Source: Bowmanella denitrificans (GTDB taxonomy: Bacteria; Pseudomonadota; Gammaproteobacteria; Enterobacterales; Alteromonadaceae). From it: 64,000 nucleotides of DNA. This document shows positions 17,711-25,753 of the stretch, one piece after another; position 1 is the stretch's first letter, and every line of letters begins with the position of its first letter. Below the pieces are notes generated by a model. It was not told where the DNA came from. It ran no database searches and saw only the letters and a list, made by a program, of their open reading frames with translations. The DNA is taken from the NCBI RefSeq assembly GCF_002887595.1, contig NZ_PEBU01000002.1, positions 434,001 to 498,000 of the forward strand. Reading direction: 5' to 3'. The translations under genes and the position numbers were made by a program.

Positions 17711-18572
17711 CCGGTTTTTCCCCCGCTGGCTGGGTGGTACGATTTTTCAGCACACAACTGGCTTGCTCCAGCCAGTGCCGGGCCGGGATCAAATGGCGGC
17801 CTTGCTCGGTTTCCAGCACCAGCATGGTGTCGGTCACTTCCACCAAAGTGCCGCGGGTTTCACCAATCTGTACCTGGTCGTGGATATGGCAATGTTTACG
17901 TGCCTGGCGTGCACCCACCACATTGGCGATAAGATCGCGACTGCCCAGGCCAAATGCCAGTGCCAGGCCAAAGCCCAGCACCCCGGCCAGTACGATCACT
18001 AAGGTGGTGATAAAGTGAATATTAATGCCAAGCTGTTCAATACCGATAACCAGCGCAGTGAAAATCACGGCAAATTTGGTTGATGCCGCTATCCACAAGG
18101 CCCGGGGCAGCCCGGCAGATTCGGCGGTGGCGCGGGCCATGGTGCTGAGCAAATTGCCCAGCAAATAGCCACCGAGAATAATCAGCAGCCCGGCCAGTAG
18201 CTTTGGCAGATAGGCCAGCAGGCCACCCAGCCAGGAAGCAAACAGATCCAGCCCCAGAATCGAGGTGGAGGCGGCGACAAAGAACAGCATCACCAGCCAG
18301 AAAATAATCTTACTGGCCAACTGTGAGTGGTGCCCCTTAATCTCCAGGCCCTTTTCGCGCAAAGAGGCCGGGGTTAATACCGTCAGCACTCTGTTAAGCA
18401 AGCGGATCAGCGACAAGGTAAAGCGTGATAGCAACCAGGCTACCAGCCAGCCCGCCAGCACCAGAAGTACAGCGCCTAGTAATTGCGGCATATAAGCCAC
18501 CAGGTAATCCAGTAGCTGGGCATACAGGCCGGTAACGGCAGATTGCAAATCAGTTGAGACGTTTTGGGTCAT
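17703..18572 (-). CDS. MscS-like small-conductance mechanosensitive channel protein
   Basis: 289 residues. The N-terminal two-thirds contains four or five membrane segments, including two of the conserved TM-helix repeat type (QLLGAVLLVLAGWLVAWLLSRF near 30–52 and KLLAGLLIILGGYLLGNLL near 120–140), then the MscS pore-like helix GVLGFGLALAFGLGSRDLIANVVG near 200–225 and a short beta domain (RETRG-type turn, VEVTDTMLVLETEQGRHLIPARHWL). It belongs to the reduced MscS group found in bacteria with extra TM repeats. It is first in a unit with the MgtE-N/CBS protein and mgtE, suggesting a link between ion or osmotic release and Mg2+ uptake. Confidence 0.85.
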   Translation of the reverse strand: MTQNVSTDLQSAVTGLYAQLLDYLVAYMPQLLGAVLLVLAGWLVAWLLSRFTLSLIRLLNRVLTVLTPASLREKGLEIKGHHSQLASKIIFWLVMLFFVAASTSILGLDLFASWLGGLLAYLPKLLAGLLIILGGYLLGNLLSTMARATAESAGLPRALWIAASTKFAVIFTALVIGIEQLGINIHFITTLVIVLAGVLGFGLALAFGLGSRDLIANVVGARQARKHCHIHDQVQIGETRGTLVEVTDTMLVLETEQGRHLIPARHWLEQASCVLKNRTTQPAGEKPDA

Positions 18573-18706
18573 AGCGGCTTCTCTGTCGTTGTCTGGTATC
18601 AGTTTATACTGCCGATACCATTTCGATTTCCATGTGTTTGTATTCTAAGTAAAGTATGTGTCAAATATGCAGCCGCAGGAAAGGTTTTCATGTTCAGGAG
18701 TGACAG

Positions 18707-19291
18707 GTGACATCGTCTAAGGTTGATTTGTGGCTGGACAGGTTGCGCCAGTCTAACCACGCATTGGTGCTACTGTTTTTTCTGTCCATGCTGGAAGCCA
18801 TTATTATTCCCATCCCCCTGGAGCTGATTCTGATCCCTTATATGCTGCTGGAGCGCGAGCGGATCTGGTTGCTGGCCACGGTGGCCCTGGCGGGTTGCAT
18901 GGCCGGAGCACTGATTGGCTATGGGGTAGGGCAATTGCTGTTTGACTCGGTGGGCCACTGGTTTATTGCCCAGCTTGGCGCGGCAGAGGAATTTGAAGCC
19001 TTTAAACAAACCTTGCAGGACGACGGCTTTTTAGCGGTGTTTATGGTGGGGGTCACGCCGGTGCCTTTTCAGGTGGCAATGTTGGCCGCCGGAGTCACCG
19101 GCTATTCGCTGAGTATGTTTATACTGGCGTCCATGCTGTCGCGTGGCATTCGGTATTATGGGCTGGCGGTACTGGTATTGCTGTTTGGCGAACGGGCCAG
19201 CCGCTTATGGCAGCGCCATGCCCGTACGGTGGGCGCGTCATTGCTGGCGCTGGCACTATTAGTTGTGGGCTGGCAGTACTTCGGCTCGTGA
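18707..19291 (+). CDS. YqaA/DedA-type (VTT domain) inner-membrane protein
   Basis: 194 residues starting at a GTG with AGGAG six bases upstream. Four to five hydrophobic segments are visible, with the SNARE-associated/VTT pattern: EAIIIPIPLELILIP, a GYGVGQLLFDSVGHW re-entrant region, the charged FEAFKQTLQDDGF loop, and GVTPVPFQVAMLAAGVTGYS (G-x-x-P-x-P/G). DedA-like proteins are linked to phospholipid flipping and membrane homeostasis. The exact job of YqaA-type members is unclear. It diverges from the MscS operon and is followed by an inverted repeat. Confidence 0.85.
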   Translation: MTSSKVDLWLDRLRQSNHALVLLFFLSMLEAIIIPIPLELILIPYMLLERERIWLLATVALAGCMAGALIGYGVGQLLFDSVGHWFIAQLGAAEEFEAFKQTLQDDGFLAVFMVGVTPVPFQVAMLAAGVTGYSLSMFILASMLSRGIRYYGLAVLVLLFGERASRLWQRHARTVGASLLALALLVVGWQYFGS

Positions 19292-19305
19292 AGAAATAGC
19301 AGAAA

Positions 19306-19398
19306 AACCACAGAGGCACGAAGTACACAGAGAAGTTAAAAGCGTAGAGCCACTTGCCCTAGTTATAAACGCTCCGTGCGCTCTGTGTCTCTGTGGTG
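19306..19398. repeat. imperfect inverted repeat, CAC-RR-AG family (copy 2)
   Basis: Arms 19306–19332 and 19372–19398 are built from CAC(A/G)(A/G)AG units and are close reverse complements, differing mainly at linker bases. They match the arms at 5180–5206 and 5350–5376. The copy lies between the YqaA-type gene and a GNAT gene; the spacer is about 39 bases and shows no T-tract expected of a terminator. Confidence 0.8.
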
Positions 19399-19420
19399 AA
19401 GTAAGATTAAAGGAAGTGAA

Positions 19421-19891
19421 ATGGAGCTGAAGATTCGCGGCTTTACAGCAGAGGATGCCAAGGCATTAACAGATATTTTTTATGATGCAGTGCATGGTCC
19501 GGCGCTACAGTATTACAGCCAGGAGCAGGTCAATGCCTGGGCGCCGCTACCCAGGGACTACCCAGCCTGGCAAGCCCGTTTAACTGCCAAACCGCCTTTT
19601 GTGGCGCTGTTTAAGCAAACCCCGGTTGGCTTTATTACCCTGGAAGCTGACGGCCATATTGACTGGACTTACACCCACAAAGATTATCAACGCCGCGGGA
19701 TTGCCGGGGCGCTGTATACACATCTTGAAAAGCAGGCAAGGGCGCAGGGTATTGCACAGTTATATGTGGAAGCGTCTTATCTGGCCAGGCCCTTTTTTGC
19801 CAAACAGGGCTTTGTACAATCCAGTGAAAATCAGGTTGAGCGCCATGGTCAGATACTGGTGAACTTTTCCATGTATAAATCGCTGGAATAA
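19421..19891 (+). CDS. GNAT-family N-acetyltransferase
   Basis: 156 residues with AAAGGAAG before the ATG. The acetyl-CoA-binding segment is YQRRGIAGALYTHLEKQAR near residues 90–108, preceded by the beta-strand PVGFITLEADGHIDW. The C-terminal SYLARPFFAKQGF motif is shared with the YafP-like subgroup. It would transfer an acetyl group to a small-molecule or protein amine. The acceptor is not predictable. It is the first of a series of small same-strand accessory genes. Confidence 0.88.
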   Translation: MELKIRGFTAEDAKALTDIFYDAVHGPALQYYSQEQVNAWAPLPRDYPAWQARLTAKPPFVALFKQTPVGFITLEADGHIDWTYTHKDYQRRGIAGALYTHLEKQARAQGIAQLYVEASYLARPFFAKQGFVQSSENQVERHGQILVNFSMYKSLE

Positions 19892-19999
19892 CTCTGGATG
19901 GCAGAGAAGCCTATACCCAGGCAAAAGGGGATTTTATTCAACAGGTCTTGGCGCAATATAGATAACCGTCACCCCATAAAATTAAAAATGGAGACAGCT

Positions 20000-20248
20000 A
20001 TGCAAAGGAAATTCATCACAACAGCTGCATTATTACTGGTATTGGTATTAGGCGGTTGCACCACTAATAATGCCAGGCAATTTGCCTGTGATGTGGCAGA
20101 AGGCACAGTAGAAAGTGCCAAAGATAAGCGTCATGAATCGGACGAGGGCATCAACGATAATGATCTTGCCAACGGGCTGTTTACTGCCACCTTACGCGGT
20201 TTAATTGGGCTGCTGTCATCAGAAAAGCCGAAACGGGCCTGTACATGA
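20000..20248 (+). CDS. small lipoprotein of unknown function
   Basis: 82 residues from the ATG at 20000, chosen because GGAG lies six bases upstream and the protein then opens with a lipoprotein signal (MQRKFITTAALLLVLVLGGC) whose lipobox is LGGC. The longer open frame from 19898 lacks such signals. After the cysteine the mature part is about 60 residues, hydrophilic, with a second cysteine at ACDVAEG and one near the C-terminus, and a segment NDLANGLFTATLRGLIGLL. It would be anchored to a membrane. I do not recognise the family. Confidence 0.7.
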   Translation: MQRKFITTAALLLVLVLGGCTTNNARQFACDVAEGTVESAKDKRHESDEGINDNDLANGLFTATLRGLIGLLSSEKPKRACT

Positions 20249-20312
20249 ATAGCAAGGCGCCAAACCTGGACAACTCAGGCGTGTCATTTTTCACAAATAG
20301 TTAAGGTAGTTT

Positions 20313-20750
20313 ATGTCAGAACTGCATTATGTGGGTTTTTGGGCGCGCTTACTGGCCGCCCTGGTAGATAGCGTGATTATTATGGCCATTACCTGGCCGA
20401 TTCTGGTGTATTTATTCGGCTGGCAGGCCTTGCTACAAGGTGGCCAGACTATGCTGGCACAATCGGTCAACTTCCTGTTGTCCTGGGTGCTGCCTATTCT
20501 GGCCATTCTCCTGTTCTGGGTTTATCGCCAGGCCACCCCCGGTAAAATGCTGCTAAATGCCCGGATTGTCGACGCCAACACCCTGCAAAAGCCGTCTAAG
20601 TCGCAGTGTATTATTCGCTACCTGGGCTATTACGTTTCCACTATCCCACTGGGGCTGGGCCTGATTTGGGTGGGCATAGATGCCAAAAAACAAGGCTGGC
20701 ATGACAAACTGGCCGGTACGCTGGTGATTTATACCAACAAGCCCGAATGA
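20313..20750 (+). CDS. RDD-family membrane protein
   Basis: 145 residues with the RDD signature: GFWARLLAALVDSVIIMAITWPI (Arg near 11, Asp near 17), a second membrane segment around 55–75, and the second signature block YRQATPGKMLLNARIVDA followed by SKSQCIIRYLGYYVSTIPLGLGLIW and DKLAGTLVI. RDD proteins are short integral membrane proteins, some proposed as ion exchangers. The function of this one is unknown. It lies 64 bases after the lipoprotein gene. Confidence 0.88.
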   Translation: MSELHYVGFWARLLAALVDSVIIMAITWPILVYLFGWQALLQGGQTMLAQSVNFLLSWVLPILAILLFWVYRQATPGKMLLNARIVDANTLQKPSKSQCIIRYLGYYVSTIPLGLGLIWVGIDAKKQGWHDKLAGTLVIYTNKPE

Positions 20751-20912
20751 TACTGCCGCTTTATGTTAGCAGCCATACAGTTAATATGGGCAACGGGCAA
20801 AAGCGGTAAAGCGATATAGAAGATAATTCTGACAGGCTCCGTTCTTTAACTGTTTATTTGTACAGTGTTTTTGTGTATGTTCTGCCAATCTGAACAGGAG
20901 TCACACAACATT

Positions 20913-21320
20913 ATGCTAACGATTAAAGAACAGCCGCCCAACGCGCAGCAATATTGTGATTTGCGCATTGTCGCCGGTTTATCCGCCAAGTCCCTGCAAG
21001 CCGCCCTGATTGGGCTGCCCAATTCCTTATATGCGGTGTGTATTTATGACCACCAGCAGTTGATCGCCATGGGCCGGGTGGTAGGGGATGGCGCCTGCAA
21101 TTTTGAAGTGGTGGATATTGCGGTGGATCCGCATTACCAGGGGCAGGGGCTGGGCAAACAGGTAATGACCTATATAGACCGCTATCTGGCAAAGGCAGCG
21201 CTGGCCGGCTCTTATGTCTCGATGATTGCCGATAAACCGGAGTTTTATCAAAAACTCGGCTACCGGCTGGTGGCCCCCAACAGTCAGGGCATGACTAAAA
21301 AGTTTATACCCAGGGCTTAG
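20913..21320 (+). CDS. GNAT-family N-acetyltransferase
   Basis: 135 residues from the ATG at 20913; CAGGAG lies about 12 bases upstream, further than ideal, and no better start is seen although the frame is open to 20865. The acetyl-CoA loop is VDPHYQGQGLGKQVMTYIDRYL near residues 70–90, followed by SYVSMIADKPEFYQKLGYRLV, a standard GNAT C-terminal half. It resembles short YhbS/AttT-like acetyltransferases. The substrate is unknown. Confidence 0.85.
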   Translation: MLTIKEQPPNAQQYCDLRIVAGLSAKSLQAALIGLPNSLYAVCIYDHQQLIAMGRVVGDGACNFEVVDIAVDPHYQGQGLGKQVMTYIDRYLAKAALAGSYVSMIADKPEFYQKLGYRLVAPNSQGMTKKFIPRA

Positions 21321-21369
21321 GTGCCAAGCGCCCGCAACTGGCTATAGTCTAAGCGGGCTTGAAAGCCAA

Positions 21370-21585
21370 AAATGGAGATTCGCTATTGCCTTTGACTTTG
21401 TTGACGGCAGCCGCGGCCGCTTATCGGTGGAAGAAATCCTGCTACATTTATTAACTCACGGCAGCAATCATCGCGGTATGGCATCCAGGGTGCTAGCCAG
21501 TAACGGCCTGGATCGCCCCGGTGATACTTTTACCCGTTATTTGCACCAAGTTGAGCCGGATAGACGGGAGGTATCAGTTGGCTGA
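21370..21585 (+). pseudogene. remnant of a DinB/DUF664-family gene (C-terminal fragment)
   Basis: The frame ending at TGA 21583–21585 encodes AFDFVDGSRGRLSVEEIL, then LLHLLTHGSNHRGMASRVLA and RPGDTFTRYL. The HLLTHGSNHRG block matches the conserved C-terminal metal-binding helix of DinB-family proteins (H-x-x-T-H-x-x-x-H-R-G). Only about 65–70 residues survive. The N-terminal half and any sensible start codon are missing; the only nearby ATG is out of frame. This looks like a decayed gene in the accessory stretch. Confidence 0.65.
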
Positions 21586-21636
21586 TGGCAGTAAACAGAT
21601 GCTGAATTAGCCAGTGCCTCCGCTTAACATCAATAG

Positions 21637-21734
21637 TGCACAACCAATCCACCTTTCACCAACAAAAAGTTAGTGCAATAGAGAAAACTCTTGCTAGGCA
21701 AGGGGTTAGAAGCGTGCTACAAAATGGTTGTGCA
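21637..21734. repeat. 98-base structure bounded by a perfect 10-bp inverted repeat
   Basis: TGCACAACCA at 21637–21646 and TGGTTGTGCA at 21725–21734 are exact reverse complements. Inside is a smaller stem, GCAATAGAG with CTCTTGC around an AAAA loop. It sits between the DinB remnant and the AT-rich gene. The size resembles an integron attC, but the arm sequences do not fit the attC core consensus well. Confidence 0.4.
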
Positions 21735-21807
21735 GGAGTAAGGGCAGCCGCCTTGTTCAAACACGACTCTTCGTCATCTAATAATATTGTTAAGCATCAG
21801 GATGAAC

Positions 21808-22350
21808 ATGGATACTTCTCAATTGGAAAATGAAGCAGAAAGTTATATTAGTAGCAGGTTGGCAAATGCAGGATTATTAGTGGCGAAGCCAAAATTTGAT
21901 CATTTGGGAACTGACTTGTTAGTATTTTCGGAAATGAACGACGGCCTAAAATTCTGCAGAATTCAGTGTAAGGGGCGTTCTTTTAAAGCTAGTGATAGTA
22001 CAAATATCTCAATACCAACTTCATACATATCGGATGCTTTCATAGTGTTCTTATATATTGGTGAGCCCAAAAATGAACCGCTTTTATATTTGTTCTTTCC
22101 CAACGAAATAAAAAAATGGAATATAAAGAAAGGTAGCTATCAACTTAATCTTTCAAAGAATCATTACGAAGAAAAGCTAAGTCAGTTTAAGGTCACAAGT
22201 CTTAAAATGACTGCACTCAAGAAAGTTATTGAAGCTGCTAACGTAACAGGTGAGTTTAAACAGATGATCGTTTCTGAAGTGAATTTTAGTATACCGGGCC
22301 CTAAGTTCTCGATTCATGCATCAGTGTCTACAGGGAAAAATGATGATTAG
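21808..22350 (+). CDS. AT-rich gene with PD-(D/E)XK nuclease-like motif, function unknown
   Basis: 180 residues from the ATG at 21808, which has AGGA five bases upstream; an ATG at 21802 is an alternative. The N-terminal part shows a restriction-endonuclease-fold pattern: an early helix with E10 and E12 (LENEAESYISSRLANAG), then GTD36LLVF and IQ53CK55GRSF, matching D-x(n)-(E/Q)-x-K. This recalls DUF4365-like proteins. The C-terminal half has no recognisable domain. The gene is clearly more AT-rich than neighbours, suggesting recent transfer. Without partner genes a defence role is only a guess. Confidence 0.6.
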   Translation: MDTSQLENEAESYISSRLANAGLLVAKPKFDHLGTDLLVFSEMNDGLKFCRIQCKGRSFKASDSTNISIPTSYISDAFIVFLYIGEPKNEPLLYLFFPNEIKKWNIKKGSYQLNLSKNHYEEKLSQFKVTSLKMTALKKVIEAANVTGEFKQMIVSEVNFSIPGPKFSIHASVSTGKNDD

Positions 22351-22900
22351 ATACGCAGATCAGGACCAAATTAAACGTAAGTTGTTAGACAGCACACAGT
22401 ATCAACCATACAACCGCAAAATCCCACCCCTAAGCGGCCCAGCCGCTTTGACCCCGCTTAAAATTCCCGGTCGGTTCAGGGCGCTGCTAAAAGGTGGGCA
22501 ATTTGCTGGTAGAAAATTGACTGGAAGACGCGTCTGGGATGGCCTCGTTAGGAATCAGATGTCTATTGTTGCGTATCTGATTTCAAAAACTAATCCGTTT
22601 TTTCTCAAGCAATTTTATTTCTACCACGAAGGACACGAAGCACACTAAGAGTGGACGGTTTTTATCGCCCTTCGTGTCCTTCGTGGTAATACTATCGTTC
22701 GATCTAATTAGCCTGGATGAACAGCTTTAGCTGGCCCGCAGGGCAACAGACAGGATGCTTGTTGGAAATGGGACTGGCGCGCAATGGACGGCGTGTAATA
22801 AAAACAGGGAAGTTATGTATTTTATACAAAATTTGCAAGATACTTGGTGACTTGTCATTTAGGAAAAGCTAAATCATTTTTTTCAAAAAAAGGATAATTT
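22351..22900. other. 550-base intergenic region
   Basis: No credible gene was found; an open frame that overlaps the end of the upstream gene and runs to about 22648 has no domain or ribosome site. The only clear structure is the perfect inverted repeat at 22622–22688. The last 80 bases are AT-rich and presumably hold the promoter of the following secreted protein. Confidence 0.5.
22622..22688. repeat. perfect inverted repeat, CAC-RR-AG family (copy 3)
   Basis: Arms TACCACGAAGGACACGAAG (22622–22640) and its exact complement (22670–22688) form a 19-bp stem with a 29-base loop. Units are CACGAAG. It belongs with the copies at 5180–5376 and 19306–19398. Confidence 0.85.
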
Positions 22901-23749
22901 GTGAAAAAGGTCAGTATTCAAACAACACTACTCTTATCCACAGTTCTTATATCCGCCATTAGTCAAGCCAAAGATATAAGCCCAGTCTCTAAAGCCCTCT
23001 ATTTAGGCCAAACACCCCCAGGCCTAACCCCACAACTATTTGCCCCCGGTATAGTCGCTACCGAAGACTATCTGGAAACCGAAGTGCTGTTTCTACCCGA
23101 TATGAGCGAGCTGTCGTTTACCCGCTCCGGTGGGGACTATAAAGAGTCCAAATGGATTGTAATGCAATACCAGGATAATCAATGGCGCGAGAAGCAGATT
23201 GCCTCTGAAGATATTCGACAGTATAAGCAGCGCTTTAGCCCCAGTGTAGCAGCGCTTAAAAGTCTTGAACCTTTTCAGGACATTCCGGTTATTGGTTACA
23301 CCACCGCAGCTAACGCAACCCAGTATTTTTATGTATTGGACTTTAAGGATGGTAGCGGGCATTTAAGCTATTCGAGGCTGATTGATGGCAAATATGAAAC
23401 GCCGGTTAAAATGAGCGCGGCGGTAAACCAGGGAAAATATATTGCCCATCCCTTTGTTGCCCCGGATGAATCCTATTTAATGTGGGATGCCGAGATGGAG
23501 GGCGAAAGCACCCCGGATATCTATATCAGCTTTCGCCAGCAAGATGGCTCCTGGGGCGAGGCGATTAATATGGGGGATACCATCAACACCTCATTGTATG
23601 AACAGCGCCCCAAAGTCACGCCTGATGGCAAATATCTGTTTTTCTGGAAGGGCGATGTGAAGACCCGCGACGATGGTAGCCGCTATGTGGTGGGCAGCCC
23701 CTATTGGGTAGATGCAAAAATTATTGAAACGCTTAGGCCCAAAGACTAA
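22901..23749 (+). CDS. secreted beta-propeller-like (PD40/TolB-type) protein
   Basis: 282 residues starting at a GTG with AAGGA about six bases upstream. A signal peptide (MKKVSIQTTLLLSTVLISAISQAK) is followed by repeats of the PD40 type: ETEVLFLPDMSELSFTRSGG, GKYIAHPFVAPDESYLMWDAE with PDIYISFRQQDGSWGEAINMG, and YEQRPKVTPDGKYLFFWKGD. Such proteins form partial beta-propellers in the periplasm or outside the cell. No catalytic motif is visible. The role is unknown; the neighbours give no clue. Confidence 0.75.
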   Translation: MKKVSIQTTLLLSTVLISAISQAKDISPVSKALYLGQTPPGLTPQLFAPGIVATEDYLETEVLFLPDMSELSFTRSGGDYKESKWIVMQYQDNQWREKQIASEDIRQYKQRFSPSVAALKSLEPFQDIPVIGYTTAANATQYFYVLDFKDGSGHLSYSRLIDGKYETPVKMSAAVNQGKYIAHPFVAPDESYLMWDAEMEGESTPDIYISFRQQDGSWGEAINMGDTINTSLYEQRPKVTPDGKYLFFWKGDVKTRDDGSRYVVGSPYWVDAKIIETLRPKD

Positions 23750-23814
23750 CGGTTTAGCCCAAACCGGGACTCAGCACTAAATCCTTAGCCGTAATAAAGG
23801 ACAAAGAGAAGTAT

Positions 23815-24180
23815 ATGCAAACAGTAAAAGGTACCTGCCACTGCCAGGCCGTGGAGTTTGAGGTGGATTTGATTGACGGGCATCAGAATATCCGTCGTTG
23901 TAACTGCTCTATTTGCAGTAAAAAAGGCGCGATTATGGCGGGGGTGACCTTGGATCGTCTGCGTGTTACCCGCGGCGAGGATAAGTTAAGCCTGTATCAA
24001 TGGAATACCAAAATCGCCAAACACTATTTTTGCAGTCTGTGCGGCATCTATACCCATCATCAGCGCCGCAGCGTGCCCACCGAATACGGCTATAACCTGG
24101 CCTGTATTGAAGGGATAGACCTGGCATCTTTTGAAGTCGGCGCCAGTAATGGTGCAGCGCAATCACTGGTGGAAGCATAA
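23815..24180 (+). CDS. GFA-family (glutathione-dependent formaldehyde-activating-like) zinc protein
   Basis: 121 residues with the GFA/CENP-V cysteine pattern: GTCHCQAVEFEV near residues 5–16, RRCNCSICSKKGAI near 28–41 and HYFCSLCGIYTHH near 74–86, which bind zinc. The family includes glutathione–formaldehyde-activating enzyme relatives, but most members are uncharacterised and catalysis here is not established. The protein is stand-alone, 65 bases after the secreted propeller gene. Confidence 0.87.
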   Translation: MQTVKGTCHCQAVEFEVDLIDGHQNIRRCNCSICSKKGAIMAGVTLDRLRVTRGEDKLSLYQWNTKIAKHYFCSLCGIYTHHQRRSVPTEYGYNLACIEGIDLASFEVGASNGAAQSLVEA

Positions 24181-24288
24181 AGGTTACGAGGGAATGGCGC
24201 GGAGGACCTGTTATAGCCAGTTGCCCGGAACCTCGTTGTTACAACCTTATGGTGCTACAATGCTATAGCGTTAATTTAGAGGTGGTTT

Positions 24289-24522
24289 ATGAGCACGTTA
24301 TCCAAGCGTTCAACGATTTATTTTGAACCTTCTATTCATAAGGCGCTTAAACTTCGGGCAGCATCATCCGAAACCTCGATATCGGAATTGGTTGATGAGG
24401 CCGTCAGATTGCTGATGCGTGAAGATCAGGCAGATCTGGCGGCGGTCAGACAAAGGGTGAATGAGCCAGAAATATCGTACGAAGCATTACTAAGCAGCTT
24501 AGAAGCTGATGGAAAAATATAG
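24289..24522 (+). CDS. ribbon-helix-helix antitoxin
   Basis: 77 residues. The N-terminus (LSKRSTIYFEPSIHKALKLRAASSETSISELVDEAVRLLM) is a ribbon-helix-helix DNA-binding domain of the CopG/ParD type, and the C-terminal tail (SYEALLSSLEADGKI) would wrap the toxin. Its stop overlaps the start of the toxin gene by 14 bases, the typical antitoxin-first arrangement. It should repress its own promoter and neutralise the toxin. GAGGTGG precedes the ATG. Confidence 0.9.
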   Translation: MSTLSKRSTIYFEPSIHKALKLRAASSETSISELVDEAVRLLMREDQADLAAVRQRVNEPEISYEALLSSLEADGKI

Positions 24523-24778
24523 AATCAGCTTTAAGAAGTCCGTTATTAAGGACTTTAAGACAATTTCAAAATCTGATGTCAAAAAAATACTTGCCAGGAT
24601 TGATAGCCTTGCTGACGACCCTCGTCAGGACGGTGCTATCAAGTTAAGTGGTCACGATTTGTATCGGGTACGGCAGGGGCTGTACAGAATCATCTATGCA
24701 ATTAGAGACAATGAACTGATTGTTCAGGTGATAAAAGTTGGGCATCGGTCAGACGTTTATCGGGGTAGCACAAGGTAG
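24509..24778 (+). CDS. RelE/ParE-superfamily toxin
   Basis: 89 residues with the short RelE/ParE fold: YRISFKKSVIKDFKTISKSDVKKILARIDSLADDPRQDG followed by IKLSGHDLYRVRQGLYRIIYAIRDNELIVQVIKVGHRSDVY. The LYRVRQGLYRIIY and VIKVGHRSDVY strands carry the basic and aromatic residues of ribosome-dependent RelE mRNA interferases. The spacing fits RelE better than gyrase-targeting ParE, but this cannot be settled by eye. It forms a two-gene module with the upstream RHH antitoxin. Confidence 0.9.
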   Translation: MEKYRISFKKSVIKDFKTISKSDVKKILARIDSLADDPRQDGAIKLSGHDLYRVRQGLYRIIYAIRDNELIVQVIKVGHRSDVYRGSTR

Positions 24779-24843
24779 AATTCAACAGCATAATCCAGTC
24801 ACCTGTTTGTTTACCCATTTGTAGTAGGAAGTAAGAGATCTAA

Positions 24844-25710
24844 ATGGAAGTTAACGCCTTTTTAGTCAATGCCTTTACCGCTAATGACCGCGGCGGTAAC
24901 CCGGCCGGGGTGGTACTTAACGCCGATAATTTATCTGACCAGGATAAACTGAAAATCGCCCAGGCTGTGGGGTTTTCCGAAACCGCCTTTGTCTGCCAGG
25001 ATGAGGAAGTGGATTTTGCCCTGTCCTTTTTTACCGTTACCGATGAAGTGGATTTTTGTGGCCATGCCACGTTAGCGACTTTTTCAACGCTCTATCAACA
25101 AGGCCTGATTAGTGAAGGGCGCTATATACAGCGAACCAAAGCCGGTTTATTGGGCGTAACGGTGACAGCTGATGGCCAGGTTGTGATGGAGCAAAAGTTA
25201 CCTGATTACCTTGGCCTGATCGACTTCCAGCCCATCGCCGCAATGATTGGCCTGGATGCCGCAGTGCTGGCCTTGACCGGACTACCTGTTGAGATTATTT
25301 CAACCGGCTTACCGGATATTATTGTGCCTGTGCCTTATGGGTATTTGGATAAGATCCAGGTAAACAACGCGCTACTCAGTGACTATTGTAAACAGCATAA
25401 CCTTGTTGGTATTCATGCCTTTGAGCTTTGCGATAAGGGCAGCGGGCTGACCGCCAGTTGCCGGAATTTTGCACCGTTATTTGGTATTCCCGAAGAGTCG
25501 GCTACCGGCAGCGCCAATGGTGCTTTGGCCTGTTATTTAACCAAGCATTTGGGCGATAAGCTTGGCAAGGCTTTTACCTTTGAACAGGGCAGGGCCATGG
25601 GCTGTGTATCTAGCATTACTGCCTCAGTAGAGTCAAACGAGCAGGGTATAGCAAAAGTCAGCGTTGGCGGCTTTGCCCGCGAGATAGGGCAGCAATCAGT
25701 ATCTTTATAA
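24844..25710 (+). CDS. PhzF-family isomerase (first paralogue)
   Basis: 288 residues with the PhzF hallmarks: NPAGVVL (about 19–25), GFSETAFV with the catalytic-type Glu46, DFCGHATLA, and EESATGSANGALACYL near 215–230. The fold is a two-domain diaminopimelate-epimerase-like structure. PhzF enzymes catalyse proton-shift isomerisations in phenazine synthesis, but most family members, and this one outside any phenazine cluster, have unknown substrates. A second, distinct PhzF gene lies at 46199–47047. Confidence 0.88.
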   Translation: MEVNAFLVNAFTANDRGGNPAGVVLNADNLSDQDKLKIAQAVGFSETAFVCQDEEVDFALSFFTVTDEVDFCGHATLATFSTLYQQGLISEGRYIQRTKAGLLGVTVTADGQVVMEQKLPDYLGLIDFQPIAAMIGLDAAVLALTGLPVEIISTGLPDIIVPVPYGYLDKIQVNNALLSDYCKQHNLVGIHAFELCDKGSGLTASCRNFAPLFGIPEESATGSANGALACYLTKHLGDKLGKAFTFEQGRAMGCVSSITASVESNEQGIAKVSVGGFAREIGQQSVSL

Positions 25711-25753
25711 TTGTAGTAGCTATTATTGCCACCTATTTAACACCTGACATGCA

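Noticed and set aside
22316-22648. Open frame overlapping the end of the AT-rich gene
   Set aside because: It has no ribosome site and no domain, and its composition follows that of non-coding DNA. It also runs into the inverted repeat.
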